A DNA stretch of 64,000 nucleotides, from positions 14,384,001-14,448,000 of the forward strand of contig NC_079884.1 of the NCBI RefSeq assembly GCF_029227915.1, in the 5' to 3' direction. The notes below the pieces were generated by a model. The model was not told the origin of the DNA. It was given only the letters and a program-made list of their open reading frames with translations, and ran no database searches. Made by a program: the position numbers and the translations under genes. How positions within the stretch are numbered: position 1 is the stretch's first letter; each line of letters opens with the position of its first letter. The DNA comes from Hydractinia symbiolongicarpus. Taxonomy: Eukaryota > Cnidaria > Hydrozoa > Anthoathecata > Hydractiniidae. Shown here piece by piece: positions 48,592-60,661 of this stretch.

Positions 48592-49778
48592 AAGGGCTAC
48601 GGAACGACTGTTTACACGAAAGTCGAGCTGATGGCCGCTAAAACAAACCGGCTATTTTTCCGACATGTGTATAATTTACAGACTCGAACATATAGATATA
48701 TCTAGATTTTTTTTGTTCACCAGCCTTGGTCATGTTTTCATCCAGAATTAGTCTCACTGCAATATTTCTTAGTAAAATACTTTTCAAAAAAAAATATTGA
48801 CCAGCGAGCAAAGTGCGCTGGTCTGTTCCATTGCGCAAAACAAGTTTGCCGGATTTTTAATAGGTGCGGGGAATATACGGAATGTGAGCATTTTAACCGG
48901 TTCGTAGTCCCTTTAACGATTTTCCTGACCTTTTTCCAGGAGTACTTTCATTCGACAAAAACAGAAATTTCATTGAAAAAGAAATTCTCATAACATGATG
49001 ACTAAAAAAGCGGAGGAGTTTTACCATTCTACCATTTTCCAACGGTTACTTTCAGGAGTTTGAATTAGTAGTAGCCACCCTGCACGCATTTTAAAGAAAT
49101 TAATCCATAACAACATAACAACAGTCTCTGGAAAAGACTTTTCTCCCTTTTTCTAATATTATTAAAAGGGCTTATCTATTTGTAAGATGTGGAATTGCTT
49201 ATTTGTACCTTATTTTTTTCTGCAAATAAATTCTTGCGACGCCAAAGGTAAACCATTCTTTCAGCGTGTATCCGAAAACAAAATTACAAATCGCGAAAAG
49301 TTTATCTAGAGAAAACTTTCCAAATTCAGATGTCGCAGTTCTTGGATTTGCGAAAATTTATCTAAAAAAAAACACTTTCGCGTGTTTTTGGACTTGCGAA
49401 GCTTTCTCCGTTTAAAGTAATCATATCTGGTTGAGCTTGTGGCGACGCTTCAACTGTTTCAAACTGTTAATTTACAACGCCAGCCATAACACAAGTAAAA
49501 ATATATTGTATCTTCAAAAAGCGACTATAAAAATATAAATTAATTTTCTAGAGGAAAACCTCCGTCCCACACTGTTAGTTTTAAAAATAATCGTTATCGC
49601 AAGTTACTCGTAAGTTGCTCGTAAGTTTCTTGTAAGTTGCTCGTAAACGGTTTTTCAGTCCGTTTCTCTTAATGGTATCGTTACAAGAATGAACATAGGA
49701 TCACGCCGTATGCGACGCCCTCTGAATTTCAATCCAGGTGGAGAGAACATCATGAATAGTGGGTTATCACCATGTTTC
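48592..49778. other. Downstream flank of NSMCE4A
   Basis: No exon recognised. A CGTAAGTT/TTGTAAGTTGCT short tandem theme is present at about 49607-49647. The region presumably includes the NSMCE4A 3' UTR on the minus strand. Confidence 0.35.
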
Positions 49779-52700
49779 TTAGGTTGACAGTACGGATTTT
49801 CTCGTCGGTATCATAGATTCCGTGATACCATATACGTCGATAAGTTCCTAAAATAGCACAAGTAGAGGCAACATTAAAGTCTACGAAACAAGAGCGCGCA
49901 GTCAAATTGTTCCACTATTTTTAAACAAGAATAAGCCACGACAGACGGCCGTCTTTTATATCGCAAGATATTGAAAGCTGTAATCTTCAAAAACACTTCA
50001 AATAAACGACAATGCGACAAAAAAACATTAATTTTAGTGCGGCCACCAAAACTGTGCATAATAGAACTGTTCTTTTAAACATGTAATTTCGGGAATAAAA
50101 AATCACGGAAAAACGTACAGAATATACCGTGCACGAGTCGCTTAAACCTTGCCTTAACTTATCGCGCGCCATTAAGATGGAAAAATTTCAATGTACTTAA
50201 AATCAAAAATAAAAAATAGTATGCGTTGACTAGAATGTTTAATTTTCGCATTTCTAAAGTTTGACCTTGTGAGCCGTTTGACCTTGTGAGCCATTTGGCC
50301 CCTTACCTAGAACAAAGTTTTAGGTCCCCAGTTAGTTTAAGGTCAAAATGACTTTACCTTCCAATCACGCATGTTTAGCGGCATGACGACTTGTTTTCGA
50401 GAGACGATTTCTTCGTAATCTTTTTCTCTGTATTCTTTATGAAGGTCTAATAAACGAAATAAAAGAATCACTTGTTTCCCATAATTTAAGTTACAATTCA
50501 ACTATTGTAACAGAAATTTCTTCTTCTCTTAAGATCATCCCTACCGATTTTTAAACCTGTTTTTTTTTTTTAAAAAAAAACTTGTCCGCCTCTTGATTAA
50601 ACCTTTTCCGTCAAAACGTCAAAAAAGAGTTAAATTTAACAAATTTAGTACAGAAAAGCCGATTTTCTGTAAGAAATTCACATCTACAACCCTTCGAAAT
50701 ATGGTAAAGTTCTTTTCGTAAACTGAAGTTCTACCAAACCTTAACATATCAATTAGAGCAAATCTTTCTAAGTTAACTCGTCCAAAACTTACTGACAATT
50801 GGCAGCTCATCCTCATCCAGGTCAACTATCACACGGCCATCCTTAAAACAGAAAAAAACGTATTTGAAGAGGTAGAAATAAGGGAAAAACAACACCTAAA
50901 AAATCACACACAAAAAAATACGACGGGTATTACCTTGACCAAAAAAGAGAAATGGAACAAATTTTCGATCGTCTGTCCAAATGAGTCTGGGTTAATTATG
51001 AATCGGAACAAACAAACTGGACTTTTCCCACCTTGGGTGGCTTTCTTTAACAATTTGTAGACCCTCTCGACCTCCTTTGTTGTGGCTTCTTCTTGTTTCT
51101 CCACACTATCAATCTGAAATTTAAATAAGGGAAAATTTACAAGCAAGAAAAATAAATTTGTTTTTACATTTTCTCATACATCTTGTTGATTGTTTTTGTC
51201 AAAAAATCTTGACCAACCACACTTCTCCTTTACCCTAGGTTACGTGGTAAGGTAAGGCCGAAACAGTTTTTTTCTAGACTGACATTGGTATACGAGAAGA
51301 CAGTTTTTTTACAATTATTAAGGTCCATTGAAAGGAAAAAAACATGCAGCAAAGTGACGTCATAGATTACCTTGAAGATGAACAACGGTTTAACACTACG
51401 TAAATTTTGCTAGAATAATTTTGCAACACCGTTTCTCCATTAAAATTTATACATTTCATACCTGCTTTAGCTTTAAAACTTCTCCTTCTGGAACTTTTTG
51501 TCGTCTTTCCGCAACTCTTTTCTCCTTGACAACAACTTCAATGACCAAAGGACCCAATCTACGATCAAACGCATTTAATAAACTCTGATAATTTTCGCAA
51601 TGTTAAAGGTAAAAATGCTTCATACCCCTAAATTTTAGCCAATTGGCTTAAAGTGGATTTTTAAAACACTATACGCACAGTAATAGTAAGTATTCATTTG
51701 CTAGAAAGTTTTTCACATGGGCTAAACGATTGTAGAAGAAAAAGGAAAAAGAAATAGAGGTTTAAAATTACTGGCTTGCATCAAACAACAGACCATTGGC
51801 CAAATAATAAGCGAAAAAAAAAATACTGAACTATAGTGTTTTATTTAGTAGGGGGGGGGGGGGGGGGGGGGGATGGAGAGCTTACAGGAAATCAAACTTG
51901 GGTGTGGTTTTGAAACATGATGCTGCACGATCACCCAACTTCTTCCAAGCATCATTACTAAGGTCCACGTCCTCTTTGTCATCACTCGTTACATGTCTTC
52001 CATTCACATAAGATATCTAAAATTTAAAAACGTGCTATAAGTAGGCTAACTTTGTTTTTCTGTCAATAAATCTTTTTTATTTTCATAAAATCACTTCTCA
52101 CCTGGGGTTTGTACTTAGGCTAGGTTTACATCGACAGATTAATCTTTAAGATAAATTTACATAATTTTTTAAATACTGTAAACAAAACAATCAAGTTTGT
52201 TTTTCAAGAAAAGTTTACCCTTAACCGATGTTGCACTTATTTTATAGAGATTAAAAAGTTGTTTAACAAGGCTTTTTAAATTTTTAAAAAACCCTTTTCG
52301 TTCTGAAGATATTCACATTTAAAGAATTTCAGATTTAATTATGCTGCGTAAATTATGATGTCATATTTAAGTGATAGCAAATTTTGACATTTTCTGTCAT
52401 CAGTAATTTTAGACCTGTTAAGGGATGTGCATTTACACTTTTATAGTGCATAGATATTATAAAGGTAAATTGATTGACATAAATTTTTTGCCTCATTAGT
52501 CGCCAAGATTAAACTTTCTTGGGGACTTATAACTTGACAAAGATTTTGTTGTTTATTGTAATTAATATTCAAAATAATCCTGTATTGCAGCTAAGGCAAC
52601 TCTTTAAAGGATATATATGTATATTTTTTTCGCCCAAAAAAATAACATTAATTATATTAAAATTACAGATGTACATACAATAAAATGACAGGAGTAAATA

Positions 52701-55700
52701 GAAAACTATGCAGTCTTATCATCTTACACCTCATTTAGCCATCATTAAAAGAGCTATACCAAGTAGAAATTGACAATTAAAAATGTAAATTAAAATGTTA
52801 AATGTTATGTTAAATAGTTAAATTTAAAAGATTTGTTCCTTACTACTTTAAACAGCTGATTTCTTAATGCAATTTTAAATTGTTTTGCAGACAGAATTCT
52901 TTCCATCTCATTATTTAAAAGCATGCTTTAAAGTTTTGGACCTCGGGTTGATATTGGAAATCTTGTTATACTAGATATGATTTTTGGCCGAACAAAATTG
53001 TTACATGAAAATCTTGTGTTTGCTAATTGTGCAGTTTTTTAACCTATGCAACGTTCGCATAATTTAAATAGCATTGCATAAGTTATATGTTTCGTAAAAA
53101 GTTCTTGTTTAAGTCAAAACTAGCAAGACTCCTAAAGTTTTAGAAACCTTGTTTTCAACTAACTTCATATGTTCTCTCATTTCCCTGTTTCAGAAATTTA
53201 GGCAGTATTCTCAACATGTGTTTTAGGTGGTTTATGTATTAAAAATAATCAGTGTAAACCAGACTTACCATGTAAACCGGAGTTACAATGTAAACCAGAG
53301 TTACAATGTAAACCGGAGTTACCATGTAAACTAGACTTACAATGTAAACCAGACTTACCATGTAAACCAGAGTTACAATGTAAACCGGAGTTACAATGTA
53401 AACCAGACTTACCATGTAAACCAGACTTACCATGTAAACTGGAGTTACAATGTAAACCAGACTTACCATGTAAGCCAGACTTACCATGTAAACCAGACTT
53501 ACCATGTAAACCAGAGTTACAATGTAAACCAGACTTACCATGTAAACCAGAGTTACAATGTAAACCGGAGTTACCATGTAAACCAGACTTACCATGTAAA
53601 CCAGACTTACTATGTAAACCAGACTTACCATGTAAACTGGAGTTACAATGTAAACCAGACTTACCATGTAAACCAGACTTACCATGTAAACCAGACTTAC
53701 CATGTAAACCAGAGTTACAATGTAAACCAGACTTACCATGAAAACCAGACTTACCATGTAAACCAGACTTACCATGTAAACTGGAGTTACAATGAATAAA
53801 AACAGAAAACAAGACTTACTAATTTTTCTGCGAATGTACAGTTATCAAATGATACAACATCTGTTTTTAGGTGCTGTGCTTGTTCCCTGCTTTTTTTTGT
53901 TAGTGTTAACAGAAACGTGGAATCTTGGACAGCTTCGCGTGGGTGCCGTACTAAACCACAAAGGTAACTGGGTAAGACTTAAACATTTAGGTATCTTACC
54001 AAACCTCTTATTAATTTGAATTTTATTTGTCATTATAGCAGGCTAACTATTATAATGACAAATAATTTACTAAACAAATAGCTTTTTATTTTCAAATAAA
54101 AAAAATTCATCACTAGCTAAGTTTTGAAACTAGTCAAGCTAAATTTAATTTTTTTAACATACTCTTCACCAAGCCTATTAATAAGAATAACAACAAATAA
54201 CACCTAAGCAACAAATCACTTGCCCAAGATTACAATATTTGGGAGAGCAACCTGAATAAATAAAATAACTTTATAAACGCATATTTTATCAACTTATCTT
54301 TCTTATATACTTTGGTTATTTGTTACTGCAAATAATAAGAAAGATAACATTCATTCATGTGAGATGAATTGATATTGCTCAGCCAGACAAACTTGGGGGA
54401 ACAATTAATGGCTCAGTTAGTTTCCCATTTCTCAGAATTGAGTGAGTCTTTGAGTGAGAAAGAACAATCGCTCTCCCCTTATTGATAGGCCTGCTTAACC
54501 CTACTTGATGTGACCTTAGCCCTTGTTTGGCCCCTATAAAAAAATTCTGTATTATATATACTGGATTAGAATTATAAAGATTGGGGGAAATGTATATGTT
54601 GAATTAGAACCAGAAAAATCAGGAGAATTGATTTAAGTGGTGACAAAATGTTTGAATTAAAAACAACACTCCGTGAAAGGTTCATGCTCATTATGATTAT
54701 TAGATCAGCATTTCTACTTTGACCTCCTTTAAAACTAAGGGTTACTTGGCCCCAAGCCTTTTTAAAATTGGAGGGTAAGTAGACTTAGGCCCTTTTAAAA
54801 TTAAGGGGGTGATAGATTAAATTTTGTGGTTTTGATGGTTTTAAATGTGAAATACTTAAGTAAATACTGACTGAGAAATTAAATGTTGAAAAAACCGTCA
54901 CATACAAAATTAAATTAACATGAAATGTCAACAGATTGATTGTACACAAAATTTGATAAACATTGTACATAGTCAACCTCATTCTATGGTTATTTTGTCT
55001 CTTCTTTCATTGGGATGGTGAGTCAAAAAGTTGCTGGAAACAAAATAAACTAGATGTCGAAAATGGTCATCACCTTTGGCAATTAATTTCTTATATTAAA
55101 AAACTTTGTTCTGCATGTTTTAGAAAAAAGTTTCTACAACTTTTGTTTTTTTTATTTCAATCTGCAAAAATTTTATAAAATCCATGCCAAATAACCTGAC
55201 GATATTGTCAGAGAAAATTAGTCCACGCAAAAATTACCCACTTACTATGGTGGTTTTAAAAGCAATGTCTAATGATTTGAAAAACCAATAACAGGTAGAA
55301 CCCAAAATTTTTTGGTCATATTAATTAAGCAAGTATGTCAAAATATTTGAGTTTGCTGTGATTCGAATTTGCTGTGTTCAATTTATACCCCTCATACTTT
55401 TAATCATTATTTCCACAGAACTACATTTAAAAGAAATACTAAGGACTATTTAGCATTTTAGAATTCATGATTTTTTTACATTTCAGCACTTCCTGTTTTT
55501 CATTTAAAAACAAGGCTAACATGACTTGAAGTCAAAGGTAACACACGACGTACAATGATGTTAAGGGAAATACCTTTTTGAAACAAGGCTTCTCCTTTCT
55601 CAAAGTATTGCATCAATTTTGTTGAATCTGGATGAATTACTTCTTCACCTTGTTCTAAAGAAAGAAAGAAGCAAGTTTACTTTAAAGTGTCATGGTAAAA

Positions 55701-56584
55701 GCCACTCTAAAACTTGCTCTGTCATACTTTTTATGTCATGGCAACAATTAAAATTGTCTCATGTAATTCGTTTTAGTCTAGTCCATAAGCCTGTGGAAAA
55801 ATCCCCTTTGCCAAATGCAGTATTGAATGCAGTATAAAAATGTTTGTTTCACCATATCAAAAGAGTATTTGAATTTTCTTAAACTTGAGCACTTATACAG
55901 ATTCCAAGAAAGTATCTAGATTCAAACAAAAAAGGGAGATGTTTTACTTCTTTGTTTACACTTGTGACAAAATGTATAAATTCTTCAATATGCACCTTAC
56001 TCAGATATATGCATTTTTTGTTACCTTAATGAGACCTGTGGCCACCCTGTTTTACTGTATGCATAGGTTTGATTTTAATTGTAATGAGTAAACATACCAG
56101 TAAAATTTGGTTATAAAGTTTAGGGTGTATATCTCTGCAAGTCTGGTAATTTCACACCCTAGATTTAAATAAATTTAGATAGCTGCAACACACTTCCACA
56201 GTACACAAACTTAGTATGTGAACATTAAAAACGTCCAAATTATAGTGAGTCTGAAAATTTTGGAGATAAGCACAGGAATGACATAGTAACCTTGTAATGG
56301 GCTTAAAAATATAAAGTTGAATATAAATTTTAATTTAAAGTGATCTTTTTCATAATGATTTTTCTTAATTTATCATTTGACTATTTGAACTATAATTGGC
56401 ATTTACTGTTTTACGAAAAATTAATAAAACATGGCACATTTATACAAAATACTATACCTTCAATATCATTGTGCAACATTCGATAATCAGCTCGGACTTT
56501 TCTGCGTACAAGAGGGTCATCGTACTCACTTTCTTCATTTAAACCGTCCATATTTTCTGTGGTTTCATTCTCATTGTCTTCCAT
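49779..56584 (-). CDS. NSMCE4A: SMC5-SMC6 complex kleisin, non-SMC element 4, 9 exons, 317 aa
   Basis: Exons: 56584-56458, 55654-55574, 53950-53820, 52016-51886, 51558-51462, 51113-50934, 50841-50793, 50446-50358, 49847-49779; 954 nt in frame with GT-AG at every junction. Family landmarks appear in order: VRRKVRADYRMLHNDIE near the N-terminus (the RxxYR kleisin helix), REAVQDSTFLLTL (the REA..D..FL helix of the SMC-binding region), AWKKLGDRAASCFKTTPKFD, KEVERVYKLL, then the Nse4 C-terminal winged-helix end (NPDSFGQTIENLFHFSFLVK, DGRVIVDLDEDELPIV, RDWKELIDVYGITESMIPT). The protein bridges the SMC5 and SMC6 heads with NSE1 and NSE3 in chromosome maintenance and restriction of extrachromosomal DNA. 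Length is close to other animal orthologues. Introns 3 and 4 carry unusual repeats right after their donors. Confidence 0.93.
51851..51872. repeat. Uninterrupted run of 22 G (22 C in the NSMCE4A transcript)
   Basis: A pure homopolymer inside NSMCE4A intron 4 that starts 13 nt after the exon 4 donor (the GT at 51885-51884). In the pre-mRNA it is poly-C; the plus strand could form a G-quadruplex. Its exact length in the assembly is unreliable, as for any long homopolymer. Confidence 0.9.
53254..53794 (-). repeat. 18-bp minisatellite, 30 units, carrying splice-donor motifs in transcript orientation
   Basis: Thirty tandem units read on the plus strand as CCAGACTTACCATGTAAA or CCAGAGTTACAATGTAAA with few other variants. 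On the transcribed minus strand 18 units contain GTAAGT (16 preceded by G) and 12 contain GTAACT. The array sits in NSMCE4A intron 3, 25 nt below the true donor. Because 18 is divisible by three, two minus-strand frames stay open through the whole array, which produces long repetitive ORFs that are not genes. The frame entering from exon 3 meets TAA in every unit. Confidence 0.95.
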
Positions 56585-56977
56585 TGTCAGTTTTATATAC
56601 TAATATGTAAGAAGAAGAATGTTTATACATTTTCTGTAGATGATACAAAGGTAATCCAGAGTTTCACAAATTATTTTTTCTGTGTATGTATTCATATATA
56701 TATATTTCTTACTTATTGTATATTTGTTAAGCAATTATACATAAAAATATAGAATACTACATCTTGCATAATAAAACACTCTCTCTAAGCCATGTTCACT
56801 GCTGTGAGACACAATATTCCTGTTCAAGAATTTGGTTGGGAGAAATAAAAAGCAACAAACAAGATTTTTTTTGACAAAAATAACATTCCTGTATTTTTTC
56901 AACAATCAAATATAATTGGAAAGAGATGACAGTAGAAATTAACCGAAAAAAGTATATTATAAAATTATATATCTACA

Positions 56978-57098
56978 TTATAATACCCGTATACGTCTGT
57001 CTGTCTGTCTGTCTGTCACGCAAAATGGTAGCTTAGTTGCGCAATAGCGAGAGGCACGCAATGCGGTATAAAAATGACGGGTGAGACTAGTTTATTTT
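56978..57098. repeat. Inverted, diverged copy of the hairpin/CTGT repeat family
   Basis: AATACCCGTATACGT is followed by a (CTGT)n run at 56996-57016, then GCGCAATAGCG and ATAAAAATGACGGGTGAGACTAG. Read in reverse it follows the order of the 6895-7190 family (GACTAG, CCCGTC-TTTATA, ACAGACAGACG, CGGGTATTAT). It lies upstream of NSMCE4A. Confidence 0.5.
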
Positions 57099-57753
57099 AA
57101 TTATTGCAGAGATAACCACAAGATAAGAAAAACCAGAAGATAAAATGTATAAAGAACTACTACACACATTGACATAGTCTAGGACAATGTGCACTCATAT
57201 AAATTTGTAAATTAAATTTTGTCACAGATAATAAAACATTGAGAAAAAAGTGTTTTGTATTAGTGACTTATAAAGAGTCCTGTAAACTTAGTCGACATAT
57301 TTGAGCTCATTACCCATTGTCAAGGTTTACATTAGCATCAACTGATTTTTTCTGTCAATTGCGCACATTTAGGGTTTTCCTGTACTGTAATCTGTCAGAA
57401 ATTTTGGTATTTTCTAGCATTAACAAACACTAGGAAAGGCATGTTTGCACACATAGTTCACAGATAGATAAAGTAATGTTGACATAAAGCCTGTGCTTTA
57501 AGATCCTGTTAGTAGTATCGTTACTAGTATCGTTATTTCAGTAAGACAGTAAACAAGTACGTAAATATTAAAATAAACCTTTTACAATTTTTTATTTTCA
57601 CCTATACCATCTTCAAAAACATCTCCAATTTCAAAGATTTTCTTAAGGTCGGCAAATTCAAAAAGATTGAGAAGATCCAAAAGCCAATTTAACTATTTAT
57701 CTATCTATTTTAAATTTAACTATTTATCTATCGCACGCGCACGCCTGAAATCA

Positions 57754-57785
57754 TTTCAGGCGTGTGATTAATCACACGCCTGAAA
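57754..57785. repeat. Perfect 32-bp palindrome, left end of a palindrome-bounded block
   Basis: TTTCAGGCGTGTGATT is followed directly by its exact reverse complement. Just to the left CACGCCTGAAAT forms a second overlapping perfect inverted pair with ATTTCAGGCGTG, so three alternate arms can pair. A CGCACGCGCACGCCT motif here recurs at 59343-59359. Confidence 0.85.
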
Positions 57786-58712
57786 AATAAATATTGAGTT
57801 TTTAAAATCAACCAATAAAATCCATTTTGTAGCGTGCGATGGCAAAACGTGTGACAGATTTCCGACTTGGTCGGACACTTTTAGATCTCAGAAACTAATG
57901 AATAGTCCTGGTCCTTTTAATCCACAAGCAGGCTTATTCATAGCTGACCTGACCATCTCAGCTAATTCACCGACTCCTGACTTACAGTACAATCCAGATG
58001 TAAGCGTACGTGTACGCTCAACTTGCAAAAATAATTGCTTTCATTAAAAAAACAATAGGATAGCGAGTTCTTTTTAAATTGCGCAAAAATAATTGCTTCG
58101 TGTTATAAACAAAAGCATAGCAAGAAACATTGTTTAAAAACAATACTCTGCGCGAGAATAAATTAAACGCGAAGGCCATTGAATTTTTATTTTTTTTAAT
58201 AACGAAACTAATTATAGTACCGCAATTTTAATCTCGATTTATTTAAAAAACACAAGCTCTTTTAAAAAACAACAAATCCAATGATCTAAATATTTAAAAA
58301 AAAACTAATGCTACTTTTAAAACGTTGAGTAATATTTCTTTATCGTCGAAACATATTTTTTCACATGCGAAACTTTTAAAAGTTCTTTTTATAAAAAGCA
58401 ACGTTTAGCAACGCAAACGGAAAAACCCTACGTTCGGGACTTTACCCTTTGCGATAAGATTTCCAAAACAAATTAAATTTTAATACCGAAGAAAGAAAAA
58501 ATCTAAAAATATAACTTTTGACGTTTTATAGTATCACGCTACATTTTATTGTTAAAAACATTGTCTTTGTTTTTTCTAGCGCGCAACAGCTCTATCTCTT
58601 AAAAGATTTAAACAATGCATCTCGCCGTCTATTTAGTTTTCGCGCAAATCTTTTATTTTATAAAACTTTCAAACAATGGCCCGCCGTGTCACATTGATAG
58701 AGTTGATAACAT

Positions 58713-59016
58713 TTTAAATACTTAAAACACTATCTAACGGAGCTTTCCTATCGCCGCTCTTCGTTATTAAACTTTTAAAATACGATCTAAAAAAACATTT
58801 CTATTGCTGTTTTTTGTTTTTAAACTTTTAAAATGCGATCTAACAAAACTTTTCTATCCCCGTTTTTCGTTTTTAAACTTTTGAAATGCGATCTAAAAAA
58901 ACATTTCTATCGCCGCTTTTTGTTCTTAAATTTTGAAAATGCAATCTAAAAAACATTTCTATCGCCGTTTTTCGTTCTTAAACGTCTAAAACACGATCTA
59001 AAAAAGCTTTTCTATC
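58713..59016. repeat. Tandem array of about six 53-bp units
   Basis: Imperfect units share AAACTTTTAAAATGCGATCT followed by AACATTTCTATCGCCG and TTTTTCGTT. The array is itself flanked by a longer direct repeat: GTGTCACATTGATAGAGTTG with preceding AACAATGGC occurs near 58673 and again near 59154. Confidence 0.75.
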
Positions 59017-59334
59017 AAAATTAAAGTTTCAATCTTTGTTAAAACATAATAATTTCTATCGCTTAAAAGCTTTATTTAACCCGCGCAACCAATAATGCCT
59101 TCTCGCTAGTTTATTTAGTTACCACGCAAAACTTTTGTTTAATAAAAATATTAAACAATGGCTCTTCGTGTCACATTGATAGAGTTGATAACATTTGCAA
59201 TTATGCCATTGGGAATAGTTATGTTAACACTATTTAACAATAGTTAAGCGCATTTATAATAAGCTATTTTTTCTTCGATAATCTTTTGTTTATTACGCGC
59301 AGGTTAATGACTTACAAGCAGTCTTGGTCATGAA

Positions 59335-59430
59335 TGGCGTGCGATCGCACGCGCACGCCTCCGCACACGCCATGTGAAATTCGGGTGTGCTCTTTATCAC
59401 ACGCCTCGTTCTACTTCGTACACACGCCAA
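59335..59430. repeat. Right palindromic block (CACGCC-rich)
   Basis: GCGTGCGATCGCACGC is a perfect 16-bp palindrome, followed by CGCACGCCTCCGCACACGCC and TCACACGCC motifs matching the block at 57730-57785. The 57.73-59.43 kb interval is probably one repetitive element or composite. Confidence 0.55.
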
Positions 59431-60277
59431 GCAGAACTGAGCTATTTTAGAGTAATCCCTTACCCAAACTTTACCCAATACATAATTGTTCTTCCGCGTT
59501 AAAATGTATCTCTAAAATGTATTTCTATTAAATACCCACCTTCATTAAAATTGCTGACGTGAGATACATTTCAAATGTTTTGCGTCGGCATTGCGTCGAC
59601 AATATTTTTTTTTGTTTTTCAGCTGGCAAAAAATTTATTCATTACCCTTGTATTGATCTCCTTAAGACGATGACAAATGGAAATGCTATTTACGAACCGA
59701 AGGTCAGGGCATTATTAAGTTGAATATCGCAAAAGTCGCCGGTGACATACTTCAAAAATGCTTGTAACAGGCACAGTTTAATGCAAAGCAGAACTGTACA
59801 GGAAACTCAATTGAGAGTCTTTGCAGAACATTTCTTCTCACAAAACCGAGGGCAGGGCTTACTTATTGCCTGCTGTGTCGTTTTGGAGAGAGAACTTCTG
59901 GACTTCTTTTAATACGATATACATTCTTGTCGATCATTATTACGAGTCGAAAGGCACCGCAATTTTTCTGCTGCTTGAATAATTTTAGTTAGTGACATGT
60001 TTATTTTATGTTTACTTTCTTTTCTTTTTTTTGTGAGTTGGATTAATAAATTTATTTGATTCATCAGTTTCGAATGAAATAAACCACCCGTCGATCAAAG
60101 ATCAAATAACCTTTTTGTGTGACGTGAAAAAAAACAGGTGAGAAAAATGCAGCATAACATGTTTACTTCAATCAAGCAAAAGACGTTCTAATTGAACGTT
60201 CAATCGAACGAACGACGTTCTAAGTATCCACGGGGGAGCGTTCATCTTTATTTAAAAATCACAGTAAAATTAGGTAC
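59431..60277. other. No gene recognised
   Basis: Short GTTCTAATTGAACGTTCAATCGAACGAACGACGTTC inverted motifs occur at about 60185-60220. Otherwise nothing supportable. Confidence 0.35.
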
Positions 60278-60556
60278 ATGCGACATTCATTGAAAGATGG
60301 CCTCTGCTTCAAAAAAACAAAAAATATTTCCAGAGAAGTATCTACATTCTTATCTTGGAAAAAAGAAAGTATTATGTGGAGTGATGGAGAGAAAGAAGAA
60401 ATTTTAAACAGCGCAGTCGATTCATACATGCAGAAGAGGTTTGTCAGCATGAAGACACCTGTTCTAGTAACAGGTAAGGATCACGATACACGCAACAGCG
60501 ACAACGAAGAGAGTAACGAGAGTAGTGATAGTTATGAAACAGACAGCGATGTATAA
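60278..60556 (+). CDS. Hypothetical ORF with acidic tail, possible terminal exon, 92 aa
   Basis: The open frame continues upstream of the ATG to a possible CACAG acceptor (about 60261). The N-terminal half is basic and hydrophilic (KDGLCFKKTKNISREV, WKKESIMWSDGEKEEIL). The last 25 residues are Ser/Asp/Glu-rich (NSDNEESNESSDSYETDSD), a composition seen in real nuclear proteins more than in chance ORFs. No upstream exon and no known family was found. Confidence 0.3.
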   Translation: MRHSLKDGLCFKKTKNISREVSTFLSWKKESIMWSDGEKEEILNSAVDSYMQKRFVSMKTPVLVTGKDHDTRNSDNEESNESSDSYETDSDV

Positions 60557-60661
60557 ATAATCTTTAAGTTCGTTAAAAATATATACCAAAACTTTGTATA
60601 TTTATAGAGACAACAGCACGTGGGTTTCGTTTTTAAAGTTGTTTAAATAACACTTGCATCC

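Noticed and set aside
53254-53794. CRISPR array
   Set aside because: The 18-bp units are directly contiguous with no spacers, in an animal gene intron.
53249-53812. Long repetitive ORFs (GLHGKS and MVSLVY repeats) on the minus strand
   Set aside because: They are a by-product of an 18-bp minisatellite whose length is divisible by three. The array lies in NSMCE4A intron 3, and the frame entering from the exon is closed.
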